This document shows positions 33,475-45,073 of a DNA stretch of 64,000 nt, piece after piece. The stretch's first letter is position 1; every line of letters begins with the position of its first letter. The DNA comes from Combretum micranthum (Eukaryota > Streptophyta > Magnoliopsida > Myrtales > Combretaceae), in contig JAMXBD010000575.1 of the NCBI GenBank assembly GCA_024138025.1, forward strand, positions 124,001 to 188,000, written 5' to 3'. Made by a program: the position numbers and the translations under genes. The notes below the pieces were generated by a model. The model had not been told where the DNA came from and searched no databases. It was given only the letters and a program-made list of their open reading frames with translations.

Positions 33475-36400
33475 ATTGTATATGAGAGAGAGAGGGAGAT
33501 ATACTGCGGTGGAAGTGTGCTTGACAACGGATACGGATCGGTAGTTTGTGTCCGATAAGTAACTTTAATTTTTTGTGATGTTGATAAATAGCTAGGTTTT
33601 GGTTTTGTGAATATTAGAGAGCATTTGATGCCTTGATGGAAACGTATCATTTTCTTCAACATTTCTTACACAAACAAACATAAGGTAAGATAGTTAAAAT
33701 TTGGTTTAAATGGTAGTACCATGTATAATTAAAATAACTTCTTTATATTATATATATTAAGGTATAAATTGGAATTTTCTTGTGATTATAGCTAACGTTT
33801 TAGTAAGATCATAGGGTTAATTATAATTGTTGGAGAATTACTTCTATAAATATGTATGGGATTCTTAACTAGTAGTTAAGACAATTCCATTGGGAGGAAG
33901 ATTGTGAATCAAACCACATTTTCCCCTTCCTCTAGGCTCGATGCTTATGACATAGAAAATTCTAATATTTTATACTAATTAAAATATAAATAAGTGATAC
34001 TTTAATAAATTAAAGGGAAAAAAACACAGCTAAAATTAGTTATAACCTTTCCAAGTCTAGTTCAACCATTCATGAAAAAAAGTCAACTTAACCGTTCATA
34101 GGCTGACTCCTAGGCCTTGAATATAGCCACAAGGCTAAGTAAACCTTTTAAATCTTTAGGATTACTGATGAATCTTAAGTCTGTTAGGCTATCTCATTCA
34201 CTCAACTCGACCACTGGATAGGCTTTCATCACCCCTACACAAAACATGTCAATTGACCATTTGATAGACCTTCGTCATCTCTGCACAAAATATGACTTAC
34301 TAGTTAGATTTATATTTTCTTAGCAACTGTCATTATTCATTTCATTCACTAAGACATAGGGTATCATTTATGTCTATATTTTGCTATTGTTGTCACTCGT
34401 ACCTTTTTTATACCTTGATGACTTCATCATTGAAATGGTGACACCAAACTATCTATAACATCCACTAACCAATGTTTATGTTGCAAGTTCAACATAGTTT
34501 ATACTCAAATTCAATCAATTCTATTTGCAAAACTTTATGACAACAAGCTCTAAAATTAGGAAATTTCGTATTAATATCTTGATTTTGCAATCCACTCATA
34601 TAACACTTTAAAAGCATGGAATCATGTCTTAATTAAATTATCTTTAAAATAAAAACATAATTGTGAGATTATATGTGTTTATTGGATAGAGAATAGAATA
34701 TATAGAAAGTCATAAAGCATGTGACTTTTACAATCGAGTATAAAAAATTTATTGATATTGATAAAAAATTTCTTTTTTCTTTCATCCACTAAAAGAATTA
34801 CTAATTACTATTTTATTCTAGTTTTATCTTAGTTTAGTAAACTAAATGTAATGAAATGCTGTTGTACAATCCAGTGTAAGATAACATCGAGGTTGATTTT
34901 TCTCCAAATCCACTTTAGGATTCTTTAGTAGTCCTGAAATATTGCTGTAAAGTCACCGTCTGAAAGAAAATTTCGATGGGAGGTGCCTAATGAGACGTTG
35001 ACGACTCAAAACTTAAAAAGGTGGGCATTGCCACAATAATATTTTCTTTTTTTTTTTTTTTTTTTGCCCTTTTCCACTGTGATAATTTATTAATTTGTTA
35101 GGGTGTGAGCTGGGCAAGGAATTCTCTGTTGAATATAAATTTTCCAAAGTTACATGTCAAATTCTTCTATTGTTAAATTGGTGCTCCAAGATTCAGCCCT
35201 TGTTTTCCCCTTTCCCTTTCTGAATTTGACAAGCATTTATTCGATGCATTTAAGGGAATAACTCCATGTTCGAGAACTGAGGATAAATAATAAGAGATGG
35301 AAAGTATAGGGATATAATTAGAAAAGAAAGGAAGAGAACAGATATATATATATATATATATATACTTTTTTTTATCTTGACACAGAAGGAATTTTCTTAT
35401 TTTATTTTATTATCTCCATTTAAGGTTAAGTTTAAATAGGAGTAATGTTTTAAATGAATAAAAAAAATTAATGAAAAATCCATAATATAAAAAAAGTACA
35501 AATAAGGAATTTGTAAATGTTATACCAAAATTTGAAATATGCTAAAATATACAGCCATGACATGTTTGAGATCTATTGTTATATCAGAGTTTGGAATATG
35601 CTATAATGTACAATAGTGAGATTTTTGGATCAAATTACATTAGTATCATTTTAGTATATTTATGACAACATAGTAATAAGTATCTTATTTTTCACATCTT
35701 ATATTTATTTTTCTTAGTCACTTACATTGTGCTTAGTTTATGAAAATTTCTATCATATATGTAAGGTTTATGAAAAATTCTATTATACATGTAAGGTTTA
35801 ATGATACGAATGGTATCTGGAGTTTGTCAAACTATGTGTTTAGCTACCTAAAGTTTCAAACCAATCAAATTGCTACCTAAAACCACCTATTGTTCTCCTT
35901 CTTGACTACTCCGTCCATTCCTTTAAATACATATGCCCACGTAGACAATTACTCCAATAAGCAAATGACACATGTAATTCACTACTAAAGTAGTAATGTT
36001 TTATTAGTACATGGAATTTCTAACATGTAAAATAATCTGATAAAACAATAACAAACCAATCATGGTTAACATCACATAGACATTAGACATTTGCACAACA
36101 ATAGAGGAAAGATAAAAGGCAATTCGTGACAAGGAGATATCAAATTGAAGGATAGAACATATTGATGAAGTGTTGACATTAGAGGAGCTGTAGAAAGGAG
36201 TACCATGGTATAGGCATAGAAGAAAGGTAAACCCTAACGTTTAGTGGGGAATTCATGTAATCCATATGCCACTGTCCCTATAGTTTAGTACATTGTTTAA
36301 CATCTTTCAAGTACAACTTTTGGTCCACCCTTTTTTTGTTGATCTAAGTACATGATCATAGTTAGTAGTTGTATCAACTATCAAGATGTGACTAAAAGCA

Positions 36401-36551
36401 ATGTGATTGTACAATTATAGGAAGTTTTCTTGTTAAACACTATCAAGAACAGGACATAATATATATCGCTTGTATTTGGTAGGGTATTCAACACATTATT
36501 CTAATTAATTGTAGCTGTTAGTTATGTTAACTACAAGAGTGCAACTATTAA
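33475..36551. other. Upstream region of NRS/ER and spacer
   Basis: The NRS/ER promoter lies at the left end. The rest is AT-rich spacer with a T-run at 35047-35066 and a (TA)n tract at 35340-35364. I see no gene. Confidence 0.5.
35340..35364. repeat. (TA)n microsatellite
   Basis: A run of about 12 TA units in spacer. Confidence 0.8.
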
Positions 36552-37016
36552 TTGGAACCGAGTAATCATCTACTCGTTGTGAGGTTGATGGTGAACCGAG
36601 GTGAAATGTCAGTAGATTCTATCGCTCTACTGTTGAATAGCACCTATGAGCCCATGCTGTGCAAGTGTCGTCTTAAAGCAAAACTATCCATTGCAAAGAT
36701 AGAAGAAAACCATGGCAAGCTTTTTTATGGTTGTTCTCAATACAATCTAGTAATGTTAATAAATAACTTATGCTTTTACTAATGCAAAACATTAGCTTAC
36801 TATTTCTCCCTTCTAAAGATTAGTGACTTGATACTTGTTACATAAGATGACCTTTGCAACTTCTCTTGGTGAGTGCTTTATAGTGGGGACAATAATAGCA
36901 ATCAAGTGGAAACATTAGAGCTAAGAAGAAAGAGGTATCAAAATGAGGAAGTACTAATGGAGGATCTAAGGCGTGAGGGATGCAAGCTATTGGATGAGAA
37001 TGTAGTACTCAGTTAG
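36552..37016 (+). pseudogene. GRF-type zinc-finger gene remnant
   Basis: At 36648-36755 the frame reads MLCKCRLKAKLSIAKIEEN and GKLFYGCSQY, the first half of a plant GRF zinc finger (CxCG...K..N.GR.FYGC). After an intron-like gap, 36855-37016 continues with CNFSW, then a stop where the family has an aromatic residue. A charged helical tail follows (LELRRKRYQNEEVLMEDLRR) to TAG, as in the short coiled-coil GRF proteins common in plants. GRF fingers bind single-stranded nucleic acid in better-known proteins; the role of the short plant ones is unknown. The in-frame stop and the missing splice consensus suggest a dead copy. Confidence 0.5.
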
Positions 37017-37409
37017 CATTAATGTCATTAACCTTATATGTAATGTGAAATAAACAAGAGTTCTTATTTATTCTCAAGAAATTGCTCTTCCTCGTGAAAA
37101 GTATATATATATATATATTTACAAAAATATCCTAAATCATAAAATAATAGAATGGATACTCTTTTCAATGAACCAGATGTAAAGGAAAAGCATTTAATCA
37201 TTTTCAGAATTTATTCCTAAATGTTAATCCTCTCATGTATGATTGTTTAAAAGCACTTATAATATAGTTTTACGTTTTGATAAAATATCCTAAATGAAGT
37301 TTTTTTTTTCTTTTTATTTTATAATTTAAAATGTGTTTTTTATTCAAGTAAAAATAATAATGTTATTTGAATTGCTTATTAGCTCTCCTACAATATAGGA
37401 TTACAAACA

Positions 37410-37910
37410 AATTGAGCTTCGAAGCTCGAGCTCAACTTAACTCATTTAAAAATTATCGAGGTTGAATTTGTGTCAAGCTTTTTATTGATCTTAAAATTCT
37501 TGTTTGATCTTAGCTCACTTAGATGAACGAGCTTTATTTTGAAGTTGAGTTTGACTTATTTACAAAGGGAGCTTAAACTAAGATGAGCTTTCTATCAAAG
37601 TTGAAATTCAAGTTTGAGCATTACTCGTTTCGATAAACAAATTTTAACTTTAGATTGAGCTTGACTTGTTTTCTATTTAAATTTTCTATATCTTAAATTT
37701 TTAGGAACTTATAATACAAATTGGTTTTTTTATTATATCTTAATTATATATTTATATAGATAATATAATAAATATAAAATTAATGATCTATTAGCGAGCC
37801 TATTCGTGAGTTGGTTGGCAAATTTAAATTGGAGTTTGAGTTTAACTAGTTTAAATGAATGAGATTTACCTTGGCCCACGCTCAAATAGCTCAAGGCTGA
37901 TTTGCAGCAC
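37410..37910. repeat. GAGCTYGA-rich dispersed repeat
   Basis: The words GAGCTTGA, GAGCTCAA and TTGAGCTT and close variants recur through 500 bases on both strands. I know this vocabulary from a common class of plant dispersed repeats. A shorter, more diverged relative may lie at 61100-61245. The ends are not defined. Confidence 0.4.
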
Positions 37911-38016
37911 TACTTAAATATGATTGGAGTCTTTTTATAGAGCTATTTTTATTCTATGAGAAGTAAACGAATGGAGATTATGATTGACCATCAATTCTCA
38001 ATAAGAAAAGGGTATA

Positions 38017-38046
38017 TTATAGATAGATAGATAGATAGATATGTAT
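38017..38046. repeat. (GATA)n microsatellite
   Basis: About six GATA units run into two GTAT units; a simple tract in spacer. Confidence 0.8.
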
Positions 38047-39005
38047 GTATATAGTTTTCCTTATACACATATAACTTATATTTTTAAAAATTGAGTATTT
38101 TACCCTTAATATCTACATTTATTTTTACATTTTTTCAATCATTTTATTTAAGGGTATAATGGTTAAATAGAGGTTTTTTTTTTTTTTTTTTTAGAATACT
38201 AGAAAGAAATTACATCCATTACAATGATTGACAAAAGAAAAACCACAAACAAAGAGTTGGGGATACCATTACCAAACTGTATACATATACACATATCTTT
38301 CACGGTTAAAGTTTCGTACATAGGAGATAAAAAATCTTCTAAGAGAATGAAACCCAATCAATTAGCGAATAGATTAGATCTCATAAAAGGGATGAAAATA
38401 AAGTAAAAAACATAATATATAAAAACAATCCGCTTATTCTAAAAGCTACTGACAAAGTGATTTTGCTTGATCTCCATACTCTTTAAACCATTTGAATTAT
38501 CAATGATAATGGAAATAATAAAATATAATCCAAATTTGATGTTAGTGGTAGTAGATCGTGGCTCTTTGGATTGGTAGTTATAGATCTTCAAAAATATTGT
38601 AGCAAACAGTGAAAAGAGATTTAGAAAAGAGAGTGTTTGTGAAGGAACAAAATGCAAAGAAAGAGAGATTTTTTCTTTTATAAAATTTTTGGTAAAATAA
38701 AGTTTAAAAGCATCATAATTGCTCTATTGAATAACTAAATATAATAAATGGGAGATAAGAGAAAGAAACTAATTAGAAACATCTCTCATGATTTCATAGT
38801 TACAATTTACTTGAAAGAGAGAAAACAACAACATGTTGATCAATTAATTATCATTCATAGATCTTTTTTTTTCTTTTAAGCAATATATACATAGAAGAGA
38901 AATGATTCGGCCATAAAGTTTGATAATATACGAAATAATAAATTGTTATTGTTCATTAGTATTGAAAGACACGTTTAGATTTTTTTTTTTCATTACAACA
39001 TGAGT

Positions 39006-41519
39006 TGAAATGACCCAAAGTTAATTTATAACTAATATATGTAGATTGATTGTTGCATGTGTGTATGTGTTTGAGTGAATTAGTGTATTTGTAATGTGAA
39101 TGTGATTTAATGTATGTGAATAGATAATAAGCTAGAGTAATATATCTAGCATGAAAGTTTAGTTATGTTATTAATTATTATATTAATGCAAGTGGTTGTT
39201 GTAGTAATTTATGTTTGATGAATTAAATGCGTTTTTAGATAAATTCTTAACCCATAAGCTTAGCAGATTTTTGGCCCCAATATAAGCCAAAACTTAAGCC
39301 TAAATCCAAGCCCAAATAAGGTCCAAGCCTCCCAAATCTGCTCTCCCCAAAAGTCAACATTATTAGGATAAACATCAATACTAATTTGCATCATTAGACA
39401 ATCCAAAACAGAGCAAAAGGAGAGGAAATTCGTAATTCCTTCAAAGCCCAAAATTTCAAGACCCAAATCAAGTTTTCTTGAACTCAACACACCAAAAATC
39501 TTTCCCCAAGTCTTATATATACATTGAGATAAGTTCATTTGAAGTTTGAGATGTCTTATTTTCCTCTTAATCCATGAAATATGCATGTGTAGTATAATAC
39601 AAGTAGTTAATGTGCTAAATTCTTGTTGAGATATTGTAGAGTGGTTAGGAAAGCTTTAGAATGCTTAACATGTTATAAATGGGTTGTAGTAGGCTTTCAT
39701 GTGGTTTGGAATGAGTTGGAAGAGGTAAAATGTAAAAATTTTTGAGTTTGGAAAACAGAGGAAATCTGCAATGCGAATTGCAGTGTACGCCACCTTGTAT
39801 GCCACCGGCATACATGCCGGCGTTAAAGTTTTTAATTCTGATCTTTTGGAAATTTTCTCAAACGTCGCTGGCGTTGAAGACAGAATTTGCCGGCGTTAGA
39901 ACCTTGATTTCTGGTCTTTCTAAATTTTCTTAAACGTCGCCGACGTTGACGTTAACATTGCCGGCGTAAAGACTCCAAGTTTGTACATAATACATACTTC
40001 TTAACACCGCCTTATACGCCGCCGGCAGTTAACACCGCCGGTGTATGGTCACATACCACCGGCGTTAAGGTTTGTATTGCTGGTGTTAATGGCCAACGTG
40101 GACTTGTAAATTTCAAGTTTTTCTAATCTCTTCCAACTTCTTCCAATACATGATATAAGACTTTTTAATCAAAGATTTGCCTTGTATGATGTTGTATATA
40201 TGTTATGTGATGACTTTGGATTGTTTTTACTTAAAGTTCAATAATTTTCCTAAGTTCTAATCTAGTAAATATAAGATTGACTTAGGATAGTAATGTGATA
40301 TAGTTGATTTATGTGGAACAGAGATAGATACTCAGTCGAAGATTCCGGTTAATTCCCAAATCAAATCAGGTACACAATACTTTGATTGATTGTTGCTTAG
40401 GATATGCATATACCAATTTGACCTTAATCAAAGATTAATGAAAGATATTGAAATTGGTTGTGCTTTACGTCGTTGAATCCGGAACAGGGGAGCGACAATA
40501 CTGTCATGATGCAATGGCACGGTAGTTTGAGCACTTAGCCCAATCCTTTGTCATGATGCAATGACTCAAATCCATGAAGCAATGGTTCACCATGATGAAA
40601 TGGTGATTTCTTTTATCGGTTAAGTGGGTAGCTAATAGGGTTAACTGTATCGGTATATTCTCTACTTAGGCTCGGAAAGAAATAATATGTTTTAGTTCAT
40701 GGGTATGGGACCGTTGAACTAATTGATGTTATGGACCGGGATAAGTGGAATGTATAAAGGAGTGTGAATCCTAAATGATGCTATTATTTCTTTATCGGTT
40801 AGATATAGGAGATATAGATATCCGGTCTATTTATATCAACCCCTTGAGCAGCTATTGTTACTCAGGACCCCTAGAATTCCTAAGCTTGAATCGGAGTTTG
40901 AATACTCCGGTGTTGTTCTTTTCACTTAACTATAAGATAATGAAGTTGTGGTGATTTATTGCATTACATTTAGTTAAGTGAGCATTGTATATGTATTTGT
41001 TGCACTATTGTGTACTGGGCCTTTAGCTCATGCTGCTATCTTGCAGGTGACTTTGATGACGAACCCTATGACGATATGGGTTATGGGACTGACTGGGAGG
41101 ATTCTATGGATGGCTAGGAGAGAGAAGCCTAGTATATGCTTAGGATTCCTTTTGATGTAAAATTTTGTGAAGTGTTTAGGCTTATTTGTTAATCCTTGAA
41201 TGTATTTTGAGTTGAATTTATTTGTAATATAGTTGGTTGTAAGTAGGATTTATATGTTTATATGATCCTTAGAAGTTGTAATGTATATATGATGTATGAA
41301 TTGCATATAGATAATGACCCATTACCTATGTAGTGGTAAGGTTTCTTAGTTCAAATCATGTAAATGTTATATCTGTTTTAAACAGGTAACCATTATAAAC
41401 ATCTCTTTTTAAGATGACCTTACGTATAATGCTTGAATATTGTTCCTAATATTTGGTATTATGCGTGGTCGGGAGATTAGCACACTTAATAATTGGGTTA
41501 AGTGGGCCGGGTCTTTACA
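39006..41519. mobile_element. Solo LTR (2.5 kb), Ty3/Gypsy-type, with TGAGT duplication
   Basis: The left end is TGAAATGACCC and the right end GGGCCGGGTCTTTACA, inverted relatives of each other (TGNAANGACCC). Exact TGAGT copies flank it at 39001-39005 and 41520-41524. No coding, primer-binding site or polypurine tract lies between, so it is a solo LTR. It holds the CCGGCGTTA-rich segment at 39780-40100 and otherwise looks like LTR regulatory sequence. Small open frames inside it (39260-39586 and 40978-41160) are not genes. Confidence 0.78.
39780..40100. repeat. CCGGCGTTA-type motif array inside the solo LTR
   Basis: The core GCCGGCGTTA and near variants (CGCCGGCA, CACCGGCGTTAA, CGTCGCCGACGTT) recur about twelve times in 320 bases, in both orientations, in otherwise AT-rich DNA. 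Spacing is irregular, at 15-45 bases. It is dense in CG and CCGG sites and so a likely methylation target. Confidence 0.6.
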
Positions 41520-41729
41520 TGAGTGGTTGTGGGTACAGTAGGGGAGGAGGGAGGGGGAGGGGGGTGGTTTGGATCTGATTAATTTCACTCAAAAGCCATA
41601 GCATTAAATTGTGTTTGGATCTAGTTAATTCACTCAGAAACTAGTGTTAGTAGCATAAATTATAAAAGCATGGAGCAATAAGTACAAACTTTGAGCGTTC
41701 AAAAAGAAATAAAGTATATGAGGGTTTTC

Positions 41730-42068
41730 TCTCCTTTTTTTTTACAAAAAATACTTTTATTTATTTATAAATAGGAACAATGCCTACATAGGTATGGCAT
41801 TATGAGCCACAAATTCATTGTCTCCTTCCTAGCTGGAGAACAAAAGCCATCAATAGATGAAATGTCTATAGAGCATATAAAAAAAACATAATATTTTGCC
41901 AACTTGGTCAAAATCTTCTCCTAAGAAGATGAATCGGAGGAACAAAAAGCACAACCTCATTCTTATCTCCCATGATGCTTCCACTTCTTGCCATCCAGTC
42001 CGCCATCTTATTCACTTCGCTTGGAACTTTGACGATTTGGAGATCCCTAAACCACCAGTAGCTTGCCC
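41730..42068 (-). pseudogene. RNase H-domain remnant, C-terminal half (LINE-type)
   Basis: On the minus strand the frame reads WFRDLQIVKVPSEVNKMADW then MARSGS. This resembles the end of the RNase H domain of plant LINEs and related proteins (hxHVxREANxxADxLA). The adjoining first half appears at 47690-47840, beyond the LTR-like block that begins at 42069. Short and diverged, so tentative. Confidence 0.4.
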
Positions 42069-43124
42069 TGTAGACACCCTGATTTATACAATTTGAATAT
42101 GATAATCGCTAAGAATATAATGAATAGACTTTAAGAAAAGTCGCAAAGGTTACTCTCGATTTTTCATGATTTAAGAATATTAAAATATGAATAGTTTAAT
42201 TATAGTAAATAACAAGTGAGATTATTTTGTCATATAATAAATTATACAACACTTGATTCACATATTAAAACAATTTTGATAATTTAATAATATTAATCAT
42301 GTAAGACAATAATTATTATATGCTAATATTATAATTGTGACACTAGAGAATTTTTGCTTCAATTTCAATAATAAGAAATTAAATACTACATAATAGATAG
42401 TGATAATATAATTTACATTTAGATACTATGAATTAATATATCGAACTCATTCATAGTTTAAAATCCGATTAAAAATTTCTTTGACTAGTAAAAGATACCA
42501 AAGACAAGATTACTTGTCATGAGGCAATAACTCAATAAATATAAACATTCAACTCTAGATATCAATTGTAGAATGAAGAGACAAATTTCTAGAGTCTATT
42601 GGTTAACAAATGCTAGTTTAAAGATAAATCGTTAAGATTGAAATATACGTGATAAAATTAGTAATCGATCAAAATCTACAAATCAAGAGCTAAAAAAAAA
42701 TCAGTTTCATAAAAATGAATGTTAGAATATTCCGAGCCTATATGGCCTAAAACTTTAGTTTGGCTTATCAGGCCCGAAAACTTTAAAACCCTAAAAATAC
42801 TTAATCGCATAGATTTAAAATTCTAGTTTTCAACCTAAAAGTGCTCTACGAACAATTTAGAAGCCTTAGACTTTATTTTAGAGATATTGTCTTGAATAAC
42901 AAAAACACTTATACTAGTATTATTTAATATATAACATGAAAATATAGTAGTTATACATAATTATAAAGTCTAATAGATCCTAAATGATATTATAGAGAGA
43001 AAACATAAGTAATAAAGTGAACTTTTATAATATGATAAGTTAATAACTAAAGAAATGGCTGGAATCAATCCTTCAATATTATAATCATGAAATAAAAGAC
43101 GATATTTGGATCAGAATATAAATT

Positions 43125-43330
43125 TTAATTTAAATTTTAAGGCCATAAAACTTTAATTGCATAAGTTTAAAATATAATTTAATTGCGTAAATTTAAATCT
43201 TAATATTTAATTATATAAACTTAAAATTTCAATATTATCTAATCTCGTAAACTTAAAACTTATATTATTTAATCACGTAAGTTCAAAACTTAATTTTACT
43301 TAATCGCGTAAGATTTAAATGTTATATAAT
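43125..43330. repeat. Degenerate tandem repeat with TTTAATCGCGTAAACTTAAA core
   Basis: Five or six diverged copies, each about 30-36 bases, lie side by side. Single relatives occur at 42800 and 43445 and in the LTR at 10035-10090. The array belongs to the giant-LTR family. Confidence 0.55.
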
Positions 43331-43903
43331 AATTTAAAGCTATAAAATATATATTATAAATAATTTAGAAGTTTAATTTTCCAAGTAAATATTTTCGCTT
43401 TTATTTATAAAGATTAAATATAATCTATTGAGCCATATAAAACCCTAATCGGGTAAATATAAACCCTAGAAATTTTCAATGACATAACTTTAAAATTTAA
43501 TAAATTGACCTAGATTAATAAATATAATATTGTAGGGAATTGTGAGATCAAATTTTCAGCTAAATACATTGAAATCCATATTTATACTTTGTAAATTTCC
43601 TCTTGTCTTCCTCATATAACTAACTCACATTGCTTTTATCTTATATTCATTAAGAAAATTGATAAAATCCTTCCTCTCCAAGCTTAAATTGCTATGAGCT
43701 TCAAGAAGATAGAGCCATCATTGCTATTTTGATAAATAAACTTAATTAATTAAATAATTCAATGAGAACTAAGACTTTTCTTATCTTATCTTCTTATCTC
43801 CTTGGCTTATATAGACAATAGGTTAGATAGAAGACTAGAAATACTAAACACTAATGATTGGTTGCTTTGAATTTTCTCTTCTTCTCTTTCCTTCTTTACT
43901 TTT

Positions 43904-43931
43904 CTTTTTTTTTTTTTTTTTTTTTTTTTAC
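43904..43931. repeat. Poly(T) run
   Basis: About 28 T in a row within the LTR-like block. Similar runs lie at 38170, 54217 and 58808. Confidence 0.8.
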
Positions 43932-44667
43932 CGAAAGACTCAAGTGGAAAGGCTATCATTACTATCACATCATATAAACTTAAACAATTAAATAATACAA
44001 AGAGAAGACCAAGAATTTTCATATAAATATTATTTTATCCTTGAATAGATACCTTATCTCTTTAGCTTATAGATTTGAACTAGGAAGAAGGAGACTAAAA
44101 ATAGTGAAATCCAATTATTAACATATATTGACTAGCTTGTAATTTTCTTTTCTTCTCTTCTAATTTCCTTAAGAATTCTATGAGCCCCAAATGACTTCTC
44201 CATTTCACTTTCTTCTCTTTTTGACATAAAACACACAAAATCTATCTTTGAAAATCTTTCGAAAATTCTTAGAAAAATATTGCACCTTAACTTACTATTT
44301 GAAGCTAAAAGGAAATAACAAATATTCAAATGAATCAAGAAGAAAGGTAGGAAATTCATTTTAATATCAATTTCAAAATTGAATTATTAAAAAAGCTAAA
44401 CACGAAATTTCTTTCTTTAAGGGGTGGCAACAATATTTAGAGGGAGATCCACTTTTCCTCTTTCACACAAACAAGGTAAACTAGCTAAAAATCTTTAACT
44501 CTAGTAGATGTCAAAAAGGAAAATTAAACATATATTTGTACATGTATGTAATATGAATCCTTTAGGAAAAGATCATGCCATGTTATAGATTTAATTATCT
44601 TATACAATCATTTTAACGTTTAGAGTAATATGAGTTTCTAGAAGTAGAAAACCCTAGTTAATACGTA

Positions 44668-44687
44668 TATATATATATATATATATT
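44668..44687. repeat. (TA)n microsatellite
   Basis: About ten TA units within the LTR-like block. Confidence 0.75.
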
Positions 44688-45041
44688 TGCCATGAAGGAT
44701 TATAAAGGAGTTAATCATATGGTTAGTTTTGGCTTTAGACAAATAAATAGAGAAAAGTGATCTAATATAACAAATAATTAATATATAGATTAAAGATGAT
44801 TATTTGACAAATAATTACTAGACAAATTTAAGTATATACATACATACACACACATACATATGAGTTTTGTTTCTTAGGGAAATTTAGGGAAAAATTGATT
44901 CAAATTGATAAATAAGCTAATTATGAACTTAAGATGATTATTCGATGAATAATTATTAGAGAAAATTGAGAATATATATATGTATAAATATATAAGTTTC
45001 AGTTCATATATATAAATAATAAATAATGATCATAATGATGA

Positions 45042-45042
<1 letters not shown>

Positions 45043-45073
<31 letters not shown>
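45043..45073. repeat. (TAG)n microsatellite
   Basis: About ten trinucleotide units in AT-rich sequence of the LTR-like block. Confidence 0.85.

Larger units (their letters stand above)
37017..39000. other. AT-rich spacer with dispersed repeats
   Basis: There is no gene. Contents include a (TA)n tract near 37106, the GAGCTTGA-rich repeat at 37410-37910, a (GATA)n tract at 38017-38040, T-runs at 38170-38192 and 38981-38990, and unclassified AT-rich sequence. It ends at the duplication flanking the solo LTR. Confidence 0.5.

Noticed and set aside
33375..33662. In-frame upstream extension of the NRS/ER first exon to an earlier ATG
   Set aside because: The added residues are low-complexity (from CT and TG tracts) and family members begin at MGFL-like sequence. 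A TATA box lies within this stretch.
43807..44022. 71-codon minus-strand Lys-rich frame
   Set aside because: It is created by the poly(T) run at 43904-43931.
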